The position numbers and the translations under genes were made by a program. Shown one piece after another: positions 49,061 to 59,299 of a stretch of 64,000 bases of DNA. Source of the stretch: Opitutaceae bacterium (GTDB taxonomy: Bacteria; Verrucomicrobiota; Verrucomicrobiia; Opitutales; Opitutaceae); assembly GCA_030648295.1 (NCBI GenBank), contig JAUSID010000167.1:1-64000 (forward strand). The letters run 5' to 3'. The stretch's first letter is position 1, and the number at the start of each line of letters is the position of its first letter. Under the pieces are notes generated by a model. It worked only from the letters and a program-made list of their open reading frames with translations, ran no database searches and was not told where the DNA came from.

Positions 49061-49120
49061 GGGGTAAAGTTGGTTCGAGACTCCGTTCGAAATCGATTAT
49101 CGCGCGAAACTCACTCGTCA

Positions 49121-49570
49121 TCACGCCACCGTCACGCACGGCAGCATGCCCTGTCGCAATGAAGACCACGGCTCCTGCGCCGACACGTCGAATGGATCCG
49201 GGACCGCAGCCAGATCGTCCGGCAGCTTGGCGGGCGACAGCATGGCCAGGAACACGAGTGGTTCGGCATGCGGGTTATAAGTGGCGTGTACCATCCCGGG
49301 CGGAATGTGCGCAATCTCGCCGGCGTTCAGGCTCCGGTGCTCCCGGCCGACCCACTGCTCGGCGCGGCCATAAAGCACGTAGATGATCTCCTCGCGATGC
49401 GGATGGTAGTGAAACGGATGGCAGTGCATCGGTGCCATGTTCGCCCGCACGAGCAGCAGCTTTTCCGCTGCGACCAAATCCGGCCGGCAGAGCCATTCGT
49501 TGTTCGTCCACGCGTTCTTCTCGCGCAGCGCGTCGGCAATCTTGATGAAGCGGCGATCGGCGGGAGTCAT
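49121..49570 (-). CDS. Cupin-domain protein
   Basis: MHCHPFHYHPHREEIIYVLYGRAEQWVGREHRSLNAGEIAHIPPGMVHATYN. Confidence 0.9.
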   Translation of the reverse strand: MTPADRRFIKIADALREKNAWTNNEWLCRPDLVAAEKLLLVRANMAPMHCHPFHYHPHREEIIYVLYGRAEQWVGREHRSLNAGEIAHIPPGMVHATYNPHAEPLVFLAMLSPAKLPDDLAAVPDPFDVSAQEPWSSLRQGMLPCVTVA

Positions 49571-49603
49571 CGGAAAAGAAACCGCGGAATAAACGCGAAA
49601 GAG

Positions 49604-49706
49604 TTTAACCGCGAATGAACGCGAATGGACGCGAAGGAAGACAATCCAGACGTGGGGCGCCTTGGCTCGGGCTATTCGCGTTCATTAGCGTTCATTCGCG
49701 GTTAAA
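49604..49706. repeat. Family K paired inverted repeat (REPIN-like)
   Basis: TTTAACCGCGAATGAACGCGAATGGACGCGAA ... TTCGCGTTCATTAGCGTTCATTCGCGGTTAAA; single arm at 35797-35827. Confidence 0.88.
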
Positions 49707-49715
49707 ATCTCCGTA

Positions 49716-50588
49716 TCAGCGGTTCGCCGCAGGAACTTTCAGCGATTTGAATTCCCGCGTCAGGTTGGTCAGCGACTCCTCGACGCCCATGCGCTCGAGG
49801 CTGCTCGCGCCGACGAAACCGACCGCCTTCGTGTTCTGCAGCACACGCCCGGCGTCCTTCGGTGTGTTGATCGGGCCGCCATGGCATAGAAAATAAATGT
49901 CGTTCCGGACCTGGCTGGCGGCCGCGATGATCTGCTGCGTCGTTTTCAGCGTGTGCTCCCAGCTGACGACGGCGCTCTTCACGCCGACGCTGCCGCCGAC
50001 GGTCGTCCCGGCATGCGCGATGATGGCGTCTGCTCCGGCCTTCGCCATTTCCACCGCCTCCTCCGGGCTGCCCACATAGACGATCGAAAACAGATCCATC
50101 CGGCGTGCGAGCGCCACCATTTCATATTCCTTCGTCACGCTCATGCCCGTCTCCTCGAGCACGGCACGAAAGTGGCCGTCCACGATCGTGTGGGTTGGAA
50201 AATTGTTCACTCCGGAAAAGCCCATTTCCTTCACCTGTCCGAGCCAGTGCCACATCCGCCGCCGCGGATCGGTTGCATGGACGCCGCAGATGACGGGAAC
50301 TTCCTCGACGACCGGCAGCACCTCGAACTCGCCAATCTCCATCGCGATCGCGTTCGCGTCGCCGTACGCCATCATGCCGCAGGTCGACCCATGGCCCATC
50401 ATCCGAAACCGGCCGGAATTATAGATGATGATGAGATCGGCGCCGCCCTTCTCGATGAACTTCGCGCTGATGCCCGTGCCCGCACCAGCGGCAATGATCG
50501 CATCGCCTTTCTTCAATGTCGCATCAAGGCGGGCGCGCACTTCTTCGCGAGTGTAGGGGTTTCCTTTTCCGGTCCAGGGATTCGGCAT
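49716..50588 (-). CDS. Phosphoenolpyruvate hydrolase-like TIM-barrel protein (Tm-1 partner family)
   Basis: GAGTGISAKFIEKGGADLIIIYNSGRFRMMGHGSTCGMMAYGDANAIAMEIG, NFPTHTIVDGHFRAVLEETGM. Confidence 0.9.
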   Translation of the reverse strand: MPNPWTGKGNPYTREEVRARLDATLKKGDAIIAAGAGTGISAKFIEKGGADLIIIYNSGRFRMMGHGSTCGMMAYGDANAIAMEIGEFEVLPVVEEVPVICGVHATDPRRRMWHWLGQVKEMGFSGVNNFPTHTIVDGHFRAVLEETGMSVTKEYEMVALARRMDLFSIVYVGSPEEAVEMAKAGADAIIAHAGTTVGGSVGVKSAVVSWEHTLKTTQQIIAAASQVRNDIYFLCHGGPINTPKDAGRVLQNTKAVGFVGASSLERMGVEESLTNLTREFKSLKVPAANR

Positions 50589-50663
50589 GGGTTCGGGGGA
50601 ATCGGGGACGGAGAGCGTCGGAAAGGAAACACTTCTCGACAAGACTAAGCGTAGGCGACCGGC

Positions 50664-50945
50664 CCGGGAGCGCGGGCCTCCGGCCCGCATGATCGAGTGG
50701 CTGCGGCTTCCAGCCGCAGATCACGGGGGGATGAGGGCGATCTTTCCTTTCGGCCGGGGCAGCCGCATTGCCCGGCGAAAGCTGGCGGGCGAGACGCCCG
50801 CGCTCCCAGGGAAGCCACCGAATGCAAATCCAGTGCGGGCTGAAGCTACAAACCGACGGCCCGCGGTCGGACTCGTCGTTCAGTCCCGGGAGAGAAAGAG
50901 AAAGTTTACCCGCCTTTGGCGGCGCCGTAGGCGACCAGGGATTAA
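50664..50945. repeat. Dense repeat cluster (families A, D, A inverted, C)
   Basis: GGGAGCGCGGGCCTCCGGCCCGC (50664), AGTGGCTGCGGCTTCCAGCCGCAGA (50696), GCGGGCGAGACGCCCGCGCTCCCAGG (50784), TTTACCCGCCTTTGGCGGCGCCGTAGGCGACCAGG (50905). Confidence 0.8.
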
Positions 50946-50978
50946 GAGGACGAGAAAGAGGAAATCCGGGGCGGTGTT

Positions 50979-51135
50979 ATACCGCACCGACAATCAGCGC
51001 CCTCATTCCCTGCCGCGTGATGGGATGATCGTCCACCAGCAGGACCCGCGTTTTCACGATCGGATTGGACGCGGTCGGAAGCGGAGGCGCCAGATTGGCG
51101 CGTACCGGAAGCGTCGAAGAAGTCGGAACTTTCAT
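50979..51135 (-). pseudogene. Truncated response-regulator receiver (N-terminal fragment only)
   Basis: MKVPTSSTLPVRANLAPPLPTASNPIVKTRVLLVDDHPITRQGMRALIVGAV*: NarL/FixJ-type start, then stop before the phospho-acceptor Asp; abuts the repeat cluster. Confidence 0.7.
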
Positions 51136-51327
51136 GAGGAGCGGAATGGTTCCGATGCGGAGGTCCGGGTTCTCCCGAGGGCGGAATGATGCGGAAAATC
51201 CTGACAAGCACGTCCGAGAAAGGAGCAAACGTCTTCCCGGTGAGGCTGGCTCGATAACCCCGGGACCCGATCCTCGATCCTGGGTCGCGGTTTCGCCTGC
51301 CTGGCCAAGGCCTGTCGGCAAACGGGG

Positions 51328-51359
51328 GAAAAAAACGAGGCGCCCCACAGGGCGCCTCG
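51328..51359 (-). terminator. Rho-independent terminator of the Gfo/Idh/MocA gene
   Basis: Minus strand GAGGCGCCCTGTGGGGCGCCTCGTTTTTTT. Confidence 0.85.
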
Positions 51360-51381
51360 CGACAACTCAATAAACTGGCGT

Positions 51382-52899
51382 TCAGGAAACCGCCACGGTC
51401 CCGGACTGAATCTGAGGAATCTTGAATGCCCCGCGGCCTTCGCGCTTCACGAGCGGGTTCTTGTTCGCCGCTTTGACGAATTCCTCGCTGCCGACGAACA
51501 GTTCCTTCTTCGCGTCGATCTTGAGCAGTGGACCGAGAACGGTCGAGGTGCTGTCGACATTGACCTCGTTGGCCTTGAGGTGCTCGAGCATCCGGCCGAA
51601 CGATTCCTTCGTGTTTGCGTCCGACCTGATCGCCTCGGCGACGGCGGCATTGGATTTCTCCGCCCCCACGCGATACGATATGTTGGCCAGGTGGCAGAGA
51701 GCGGTCGAGTAATGACACTCGACCACCACGCCCTGGACCACTTTGCGGGTCTGGACGGCTTTCACGAAGTTGGCGCGATGCGCCTTGGTCGTGCTCTTGG
51801 CGAATTGCGTCACCTTCTGGTTGGCATTGTCGAACACGTTCACCGTGCCGGACTCGCTGATCGTGAGATAGCCGCTGTCGCACTGGACCACGACACCCAC
51901 GCGCGCACCACGGTAGTTGTCCATCGCCTTCATTCCCTTTTTCATCGGCAGACCGCGCACTTCGAAGATCAGGGGCGCCTTTTGGTACCCCAGGACCGAG
52001 ACGAGCGTGTTCGGCGTTTCGGCGTCATCGTCGTATCCGAAGCGTCCGCCAAAGCTCATCACCGTCGGCGGCAGACCCGGCTCGCCGAGCATCCAGCGCG
52101 CGACGTCCATCTGGTGGATGCCTTGGTTGCTGATGTCGCCGCCACCGTAATTCCAGAACCAGTGCCAGTCGTAATGAATCGGACCCTTGTTGCCGTTGCG
52201 GCGCGGGGGCGTGAGCGGGGCCGGACCCGTCCACAAATCATAATCGACGCTCGCCGGCACCAGCTGCGGACCCGTGGTCTTGCCGATGCTCAGCCGTTCC
52301 TTGTAGCAAAGGGCGCGGGCCCACTTGATTTTGCCGAGCTTGCCGGAGCGGACATACTCAATCGCCTCCATGATGTCCTCGGACGACCGGTTCTGCGTGC
52401 CGGCAACGACGATGTTCTTGGTGTACTTCTTCGAGGCTTCGACCGCCTGGCGGCCCTCCCAAATGTTGTGCGAAAGTGGCTTTTCGCAATAGACGTCCTT
52501 CCCGGCCTGAAGGCCCGCGATGGTCATGATCGAATGCTGGTGATTCGGCGTGCCGATCACGATCGCATCGATGTTCGGGTTCTCGAGCAGCTTCCGATAG
52601 TCCTTGTAGGTCTCGACCTTGCCGCCCCCCTTTTCGCATTCCTTCTTGCGCATTTCGAGGACCTCACTATCGCAATCGCAAATCGCCACCAGCTTCGCGC
52701 CGGGCAATTTGTCGAGATAGTCTTTCATGTGGCTCGCGCCTTGCGCGTGAATGCCAATGACTGCGACGCGGACATCGCCATTGGCGCTGCCGCTGCGCTT
52801 GGGCGCAGCGCCATAAAGCCGGCTATGGCCGGCGAACATTGCGGCGCCGCCGCCAACGAACGACGCTTTCAGGAACTCTTTTCGGGTCCAGTTTTTCAT
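51382..52899 (-). CDS. Gfo/Idh/MocA family oxidoreductase with signal sequence
   Basis: MKNWTRKEFLKASFVGGGAAMFAG; VRVAVIGIHAQGASHM; GKDVYCEKPLSHNIWEGRQAVEA. Confidence 0.95.
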   Translation of the reverse strand: MKNWTRKEFLKASFVGGGAAMFAGHSRLYGAAPKRSGSANGDVRVAVIGIHAQGASHMKDYLDKLPGAKLVAICDCDSEVLEMRKKECEKGGGKVETYKDYRKLLENPNIDAIVIGTPNHQHSIMTIAGLQAGKDVYCEKPLSHNIWEGRQAVEASKKYTKNIVVAGTQNRSSEDIMEAIEYVRSGKLGKIKWARALCYKERLSIGKTTGPQLVPASVDYDLWTGPAPLTPPRRNGNKGPIHYDWHWFWNYGGGDISNQGIHQMDVARWMLGEPGLPPTVMSFGGRFGYDDDAETPNTLVSVLGYQKAPLIFEVRGLPMKKGMKAMDNYRGARVGVVVQCDSGYLTISESGTVNVFDNANQKVTQFAKSTTKAHRANFVKAVQTRKVVQGVVVECHYSTALCHLANISYRVGAEKSNAAVAEAIRSDANTKESFGRMLEHLKANEVNVDSTSTVLGPLLKIDAKKELFVGSEEFVKAANKNPLVKREGRGAFKIPQIQSGTVAVS

Positions 52900-53233
52900 G
52901 AGGTTTCGGGGAGGTTTACGTACGGGGGAGCTGCGCCGGAACGGGCAGAAATGGTGACAGAAGCGCAAAACTTTACCACAGCAGCGCCGAGGTCAATCTC
53001 TGGTTCCTCAATCCGCCGGGGGACAAGGGTGCCGGCATCGGACCGACCGAAGCCGGCCGACGCTGGATGATTGACGCCGGCCGGTCGCGGAAGATGCGCG
53101 TTTGCTGCGAAATACGGCCGAAATCAGAGCAGCGCGTGGACTCAGACTAAAGGTCGCTGCTTCCCGGGCGGTTTCCGCCCCGGCCAAGAATATTCTCACC
53201 GCAGGCCCACGGTTCTCTCAACGGCACCAAGTT

Positions 53234-53364
53234 GCGGGCATCGGGCATCTTGAAATTGGAAAACTGCATCGAACACCAATGGTTTGGAAATTCTCAAATT
53301 TTAGATGCCCGATGCCAGATTTCACGATTTCCGAAATCACACGGTCTGAGGCTGCGCCTCGCTA
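53234..53364. repeat. Family G paired element
   Basis: GGGCATCGGGCATCTTGAAATTGGAAAA...TTCTCAAATTTTAGATGCCCGATGCC plus CAGATTTCACGATTTCCGAAATCACACGGTCTGAGGCTGCGCCTCGC (inverted copy of 13714-13777). Confidence 0.82.
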
Positions 53365-53427
53365 GTCCCTGGTCCCTGGTCCCTGGCCCCTGGCTTCTGG
53401 CCTCCGGCCTCCGGTCCTCCTTCGCCG

Positions 53428-53555
53428 TCAATGCGTCATCAGATAGAACACGATGTTGAGCGCGAAGGGATACGCGCGCGTTTCGGAAAAAGTGCGGAAG
53501 TATTCACCGTTCTCACCTTCGCGTTCCCAGCCGTCGCCCAAATCCGTGTTGTGCG
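53428..53555 (-). pseudogene. 3' (C-terminal) remnant of a DUF4159-like gene
   Basis: HNTDLGDGWEREGENGEYFRTFSETRAYPFALNIVFYLMTH* resembles DUF4159 C-termini; sequence beyond the junction is unrelated. Confidence 0.72.
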
Positions 53556-53996
53556 CACGGCACGATCGCCGGTGTCCTGCTGACTGACTTGATTCTCGGC
53601 CGCGAGCACGCGTGGGCCACCTTGTACAATCCGTCACGCGTGACGCTGAAATCCGCGAAGGAGTTTGCGCGCGAAACCGTGAACATGGCGGCACAGTATT
53701 TCGACTGGCTCACGGCGGACGACGTGGAGAAGGAAAACCTCGTGCCGCGCGGCGGCGGAGCGGTGGTGCGTCACGGCCTGACCAAGGCCGCCGTGTTTCG
53801 CGATCTCGATGGCACGTTTCACGAATGCTCGGCGATGTGCCCGCATCTTGGCGCCGTCGTGTGCTGGAACCACGCGGAGAAAACGTGGGACTGCCCGGCG
53901 CACGGTTCGCGCTATGATCGTTACGGGAAAGTGCTCAATGGCCCGGCGAACTCCAACCTGAAGCCCATCGACGCACACGTGCCCCACTCGCACTGA
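53556..53996 (+). pseudogene. 3' remnant of a FAD-dependent oxidoreductase-Rieske fusion gene
   Basis: HGTIAGVLLTDLILGREHAWATLYNPSRVT (end of DAO domain), then Rieske CPHLGAVVCWNHAEKTWDCPAHGSRYDRYGKVLNGPA; no N-terminal DAO sequence upstream. Confidence 0.78.
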
Positions 53997-54584
53997 CGCG
54001 TCTTCCCTGGGCTCGCCCGCATCCCGCCGGCCCATGGCGAACATGAAGGTGGAACCGGTCGACGCGCAGTGACGTGTCCGTCTTCCCTGGGAGCGCGGGC
54101 GTCTCGCCCGCAACGCGCTTACTTTCAATCCGCCAGTTTGTCCGCCGCGTTCAATGACGTTCCCCTGGTGACGAAGCCAGCGGTGATTCTGCAGTGGTCA
54201 TTCGTAGATCCCGCACGCACGAGATGCGAATCGTCGCATGCGGGAAGAATCTGTGATGGACAACTCCGTGTCCGTGACGCCATCGGAAACGATGCCAGCC
54301 GCCGCGAGCGTCCGGGTGACGGCGGGCTGAACACCAGCGATCCGGATTCCTTAAGGATGCGCGGAGCGCATCCTCGCCAGCTTGTCCGCCGAAGCTGCTC
54401 GGAGCGAAGGCGGATGGGTGCACTACGCCGTGCCGCCGCCCGCACTTGTCCAATCCCGGGAGGTAGACGTCAGACCGGGAAGTTCCAAACCGCGGCTGGG
54501 TTCACCATTGTCATGCGACCGCGCAGCGCTCAACCATTCCGCCGTCACCCGCGCGACGCGGATTTAGCGAACCCCTTTTTCTTC

Positions 54585-55946
54585 ATGTCATCCACCCCGA
54601 TCAACCGGCGCGTCAGCCGCCGCCACTTTCTTCAAATCGCCACCGCCGGCGCCGGCGTCCTCGGCTTTCCCGCCATCGTGCGGAGCCAGTCACCCGGCAA
54701 CCGGCTCAACGTCGCCGTGATCGGCTGCGGCGGCCGCGGCGCCTCCAACTGGGGCGAGGTCTTCAAGGAAAAGGAAAACATCGTCGCGTTCTGCGACGTG
54801 AACGAGAAGAACCTCCAGGCGGCAGCCGCGAAGGTGCCGGGCGCGAAACATTATCGCGACTACCGGAAAATGTACGATGCGCTGAAGGACTCCGAGTTCG
54901 ACGCGGTGGTGGTGTCGACGACGGAGCACACGCACGCGTTCGCCACGCTGCCGGCGTTGAAGCGCAAGAAACACGTTTATTGCGAGAAACCGCTTACCCG
55001 CGACGTGCACGAGGCGCGGATCATCACCGAGGCGGCGCGGGCGGCCGGGGTTGCGACCCAGATGGGCACGCAGATTCACCCGACCACGAATCCCCGGCGC
55101 GTGGTCGAGCTCGTGCAAAGCGGCGCGATCGGCCCGGTGCGCGAGGTGCACGTATGGGTGAATCGCACCTGGGGCTGGCAGTCGCCGGAGGATGCGCAGA
55201 AATACCAGGATCGCGTCAGCACGCAGGAACGCCCGAAAATCGAGGAGCCGGTTCCGCCGGAGCTCGACTGGGATTTGTGGATCGGGCCCGCGCCGTGGCG
55301 GCCGTTCAACAGCATCTACATCCCGGGCAACAAGTGGTACCGCTGGTGGGACTTCGGCAACGGGACGATGAGCGATCTCGGCTCGCACTACAATGACCTG
55401 CCCTTCTGGGCGCTCAACCTCGACGCGCCGCTCACGATCGAGGCCAGCGGACCGCCGGCCCATCCGGAGATCGCGCCCGCGACGATGAACGCCACGTATC
55501 ATTATGGCGCGCGCGGCAATCGTCCCGCGGTGAAGCTGGTCTGGTATCAGGGCCAGATGAAACCACCGGCGTGGATGGAAAAGAAAATCCCGCAATGGCC
55601 GGACGGGCATCTTTTCATCGGCGACAAGGGCATGCTGCTGTCGAACTACAGCAAGCACGTGCTGCTGCCCGAAAAACAATTCGAGGGCTTCACGCCGCCG
55701 CCACGGACGATTCCCGATTCCATCGGGCATCACAAGGAGTGGCTGCACGCGTGCAAGACGGGCGCCCCGACGACGTGCCATTTTGGATACAGCGGGCCGC
55801 TGACCGAGGCGAATCACCTGGGCAACGTCGCCTACCGTGCCGGCAAAAAGCTCGAGTGGGACGCGAAGACCATGCGGATCCGCAACGCGCCCGACGCGGA
55901 ACGTTTTCTCCGTCGCAGCTATCGCAAGGGCTGGAGCCTCGCGTGA
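54585..55946 (+). CDS. Gfo/Idh/MocA family oxidoreductase with Tat signal
   Basis: [58 protein letters not shown]. Confidence 0.95.
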   Translation: MSSTPINRRVSRRHFLQIATAGAGVLGFPAIVRSQSPGNRLNVAVIGCGGRGASNWGEVFKEKENIVAFCDVNEKNLQAAAAKVPGAKHYRDYRKMYDALKDSEFDAVVVSTTEHTHAFATLPALKRKKHVYCEKPLTRDVHEARIITEAARAAGVATQMGTQIHPTTNPRRVVELVQSGAIGPVREVHVWVNRTWGWQSPEDAQKYQDRVSTQERPKIEEPVPPELDWDLWIGPAPWRPFNSIYIPGNKWYRWWDFGNGTMSDLGSHYNDLPFWALNLDAPLTIEASGPPAHPEIAPATMNATYHYGARGNRPAVKLVWYQGQMKPPAWMEKKIPQWPDGHLFIGDKGMLLSNYSKHVLLPEKQFEGFTPPPRTIPDSIGHHKEWLHACKTGAPTTCHFGYSGPLTEANHLGNVAYRAGKKLEWDAKTMRIRNAPDAERFLRRSYRKGWSLA

Positions 55947-55972
55947 CCCGCCGCACCATTTGTCGCTGAACC

Positions 55973-56005
55973 AAAAGCGCGACCCCTCCCCGGGCCGCGC
56001 TTTTG
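55973..56005 (+). terminator. Rho-independent terminator
   Basis: AAAAGCGCGACCCCTCCCCGGGCCGCGCTTTTGTTG. Confidence 0.8.
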
Positions 56006-56398
56006 TTGCATCCATGCAGTCGAGCTTAGCAGCCGCCGTAAGGAGGCTGTCGACCGGCGAGTCGAATACTCCAGCCTCGTTACCTCGGCTGCTACGGAGC
56101 ACGATCGAATTCGACTACATCGTTGGGACTCTTGCCGAGGTGGCTCACCGGCTGCCGCCCGGGCTCTTCGTGGTCGGCGACTGTGTCGATTGTTCGGTCG
56201 AGCTGCCGCTCGTGCTACGGGAAACCGATCCGGACAAACCTTTCTCCGCGCCGGCGATCCGGCGGCGCCGCCGCGGCCGGAGCCGCCGCGCTGCGCAAAA
56301 CCACCCCTCCGTTTTCTATTGCCCTTCCCCCGGGTGTCGCGTTTTCCCTTCACGGCACCAGGGGTTTCTCGCTTCGGTTGCCGCGTCTCATCGCAACC

Positions 56399-57940
56399 AT
56401 GTCCCTTCTTCCGTTTTCCAGCCAGCTTATCGCTGATGTGGGCATTTCCTTCGGCGACGAGGGCAAAGGCCGACTTATTCCCGAGATTGCCGACGAACTG
56501 CGCGGCACCGGCACGCCCGTCTCGGTCGTGCTAAAAGTGAACGGAGGCGCGAACTCCGGCCACACCGCGGGTGGCATCAAGCTCAACCTGCTTCCCGCCG
56601 GCGTGGTCGTGCACGATGCGGCGCATCTGTGCATCGGCAGCGGCGTCGTCGCCGACCCGCGAAAAATCTGGTGGGAGACACGCCCGCTCGAACGCAAGGG
56701 CTACGCCGTGCTTTCGCGGCTGCTGATCGATGAGCGCACCCTCGTGTCGGACCTCACCCACCGGCTGCTCGATCTCGCCTGGGAGGACTACCGCGTCAAT
56801 GTGCTCGCCGATGAGCCACGGGGCTCGACTGGCCGGGGCATCACCCCCGCGTACGCCGACGAGGTGAACCAGCAGCAGATTCATTTTTCCGACTTCCAGG
56901 CCGGCGCGAATTATTTCGCGCGCCGGCTCGCCCAGCGGGCCGAACGCGCCTGCCGCACCATCGAGCACGTGTGCCGAGTCAGCGCCACGACCTGGAATTC
57001 GTTCTTCGAAAAACTCACCGTCGCCGAGCAGCGCGCCAACCAGGAGGCGATCGAACTCGGCGTGTTCGGCAAGGACGAGTTCGACTTCACCCAGTTCCGC
57101 GGGCCGCAGCCGTTCTCGCTCAACCTCGAGGCGCTGACCGCCGCGTATTGGACGGCGGGAACCGCGCTGGCGAAAAACATCGGCGAGGTCCGCGAACTGG
57201 TCCGCGGCGAACTCCGGGCCGGACGCACCGTGATTGGCGAGTTCGGCCAGGCCTACTGGCTCGACAAGCGCCAGGGATTCACGCCGAACGTCACCGCGTC
57301 GCACACGTATGCCCCGGAGCTGTTCGAAAGCGCGGGCATACCCGTTCAGCGGATACACACGTTTGGCGTCGCCAAGGCCTACGACACGAAGGTCGGCACG
57401 CACACCTTTCTCACCCGGATGGACGACGCCCACCCGCTCGCGATCAAGCTCAAGCAGATCGAGTTTGGCACCAGCACGGGCCGCCAGCGGATGGTGGGCT
57501 GGTACGATGCGGTCGAGAAGGGCGATGCCCTCCGCTATGGCGGCTTCCAGGACGTGATGATCAACAAGCTCGACGCGTTGACGCACAGCGGCGACTGGCG
57601 CGGCGAGTTGCAGATCTGCATCGCGTACGAATCGGCCGATGGACGCCGTTACGCGCACGTGCCGCGCAACGAGGCCGTGCGCAAAACGCTGCGGCCGGTG
57701 TATGCGTCGTATCCCGGCTGGAGCGAGGACGTGTCCCATCTCCGGCGGTTCGCCGATCTGCCGCGCGCCGCCCAGCGCTACGCCGGTGCGATGGTCAAGG
57801 CGCTGCTCGACGTGGCTTACGCGGGCGAGTCGTGGCCGGCGGCCGGGCATTTGGCGAACTTGCGCTATCTCGGCGTCGGACCCAATCCGTCGCAGATCAT
57901 CAAGGATGTGCCGGCGACGGCCGAGTTGGTGAAGTTGTAG
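56399..57940 (+). CDS. purA: Divergent adenylosuccinate synthetase
   Basis: [60 protein letters not shown]; 513 aa, longer than typical PurA. Confidence 0.85.
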   Translation: MSLLPFSSQLIADVGISFGDEGKGRLIPEIADELRGTGTPVSVVLKVNGGANSGHTAGGIKLNLLPAGVVVHDAAHLCIGSGVVADPRKIWWETRPLERKGYAVLSRLLIDERTLVSDLTHRLLDLAWEDYRVNVLADEPRGSTGRGITPAYADEVNQQQIHFSDFQAGANYFARRLAQRAERACRTIEHVCRVSATTWNSFFEKLTVAEQRANQEAIELGVFGKDEFDFTQFRGPQPFSLNLEALTAAYWTAGTALAKNIGEVRELVRGELRAGRTVIGEFGQAYWLDKRQGFTPNVTASHTYAPELFESAGIPVQRIHTFGVAKAYDTKVGTHTFLTRMDDAHPLAIKLKQIEFGTSTGRQRMVGWYDAVEKGDALRYGGFQDVMINKLDALTHSGDWRGELQICIAYESADGRRYAHVPRNEAVRKTLRPVYASYPGWSEDVSHLRRFADLPRAAQRYAGAMVKALLDVAYAGESWPAAGHLANLRYLGVGPNPSQIIKDVPATAELVKL

Positions 57941-58017
57941 CCCGCACTCGAAATAAGCCGCTTCGGGGCGGAAATCAGATTATCGCCGGCCGAGACGGAC
58001 CGGGGCATATTCCGCGG

Positions 58018-59283
58018 CTATTGGAGCCGGGCCATCACTTCACCGAGCAGATAAATTGATCCGGTCACGACGACGACATCGTCGGGGCCGCCAGCGGTGC
58101 ATCGATCCGGCGTGGGAAACAATCTTTCCACGTGGTTTCGAATCACGCGGCCGCGAAAATCCGACGGCAGCAGAGACTCCAGTTCCTCATGGGAACACGC
58201 CCGCGGCTGGTGGGGAACCACCAGATGAACTTCCTTCGCGTGCCGCGCGACCGTTTCGAGCAACGGCCGGGCCCGGGCTGCGCCCAGCATGCCGGTGATC
58301 ACAATGGGCGCGCGGCCGGTCTCCGCGACCAGGTGCGTGAGGTTTGAATCCAGCACCTGCGCCCCCTCGGGGTTGTGCGAGGCGTCGAGAATGGTGAGCC
58401 GCCCGGCGAGCCGCACGCGCTGCCATCGTCCCGGCCAGTCGACGTGCGCGAGCCCGCGCTCGATCGCCTCGGGAGTTATCCGCCACCGCGGGCCAAGGAC
58501 GCGTGCCGCCAGCGTCGCGGTGGCGGCATTCCAGCGCTGGTAGTCGCCCTCGAGATTCGTATGCGGATAATTCGTCAGGTCGTGACCGAAATGCTGGGCC
58601 ACCGACAGAACCTCGGCACCCTCCTGGGCCGCGATGGCGCGGATGCGCCACTCGGCCTCGCGCGACATCCGGCCAATGATCACTGGCCGGCCGGGTTTCA
58701 CGATTCCCGCTTTCTCGGTCGCGATTTGCTCGATCTCGTCACCCAGGATCTCGCAATGGTCCATCGCGATCGAGGTGATGATGCTCACCTCGGGCGTGAT
58801 GATGTTCGTCGCATCGAGCCGGCCGCCCAGCCCGACTTCAATCACGGCGATTTCGCACTGCTGGCGCGCGAATTGCAGGAACGCCATCGCCGTCATGAAC
58901 TCGAAAAAACTCGGGTGATCGTCCGGATTCGCCGCGCCGAGCTGGTCCGCCAGCGGCCGCAGGTCGCGCAGGTAGCGGACGATTTCCTCCTCCGTCAGCA
59001 TCGTGCGATCGACCTGCACGCGCTCGCCGAGGTGGACGAGGTGCGGGGAGGTGTAGAGCCCCGTCCTCCAGCCGGCGGCATGCAATATCGCGTCCAGCAT
59101 CGCGGCCACGGATCCCTTGCCGTTCGTACCCGCCACGTGGACCCATGGCACCGCACGCTCGGGATGACCCAGGCGCGCCGACAGCACCCTCATCCGGTCG
59201 ATGCCGTACTTGGTTCCGTGCGCCTTCTGGGCGAACAGATATTCGATGACCGCCGCGTATTCCGGCGGCTCGCGGGTCGACAT
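58018..59283 (-). CDS. folC: Folylpolyglutamate/dihydrofolate synthase
   Basis: VHVAGTNGKGSVAAMLDAIL, TGLYTSPHLVHLGERVQVD, LDASHNPEGAQVL. Confidence 0.95.
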   Translation of the reverse strand: MSTREPPEYAAVIEYLFAQKAHGTKYGIDRMRVLSARLGHPERAVPWVHVAGTNGKGSVAAMLDAILHAAGWRTGLYTSPHLVHLGERVQVDRTMLTEEEIVRYLRDLRPLADQLGAANPDDHPSFFEFMTAMAFLQFARQQCEIAVIEVGLGGRLDATNIITPEVSIITSIAMDHCEILGDEIEQIATEKAGIVKPGRPVIIGRMSREAEWRIRAIAAQEGAEVLSVAQHFGHDLTNYPHTNLEGDYQRWNAATATLAARVLGPRWRITPEAIERGLAHVDWPGRWQRVRLAGRLTILDASHNPEGAQVLDSNLTHLVAETGRAPIVITGMLGAARARPLLETVARHAKEVHLVVPHQPRACSHEELESLLPSDFRGRVIRNHVERLFPTPDRCTAGGPDDVVVVTGSIYLLGEVMARLQ

Positions 59284-59299
59284 GGCGGAGGGAAAGCGG

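Noticed and set aside
53428-53694. 88-aa minus-strand ORF as an intact small gene
   Set aside because: Only the C-terminal part (HNTDLGDGW...MTH) is protein-like; the N-terminal part is antisense to the Rieske remnant.
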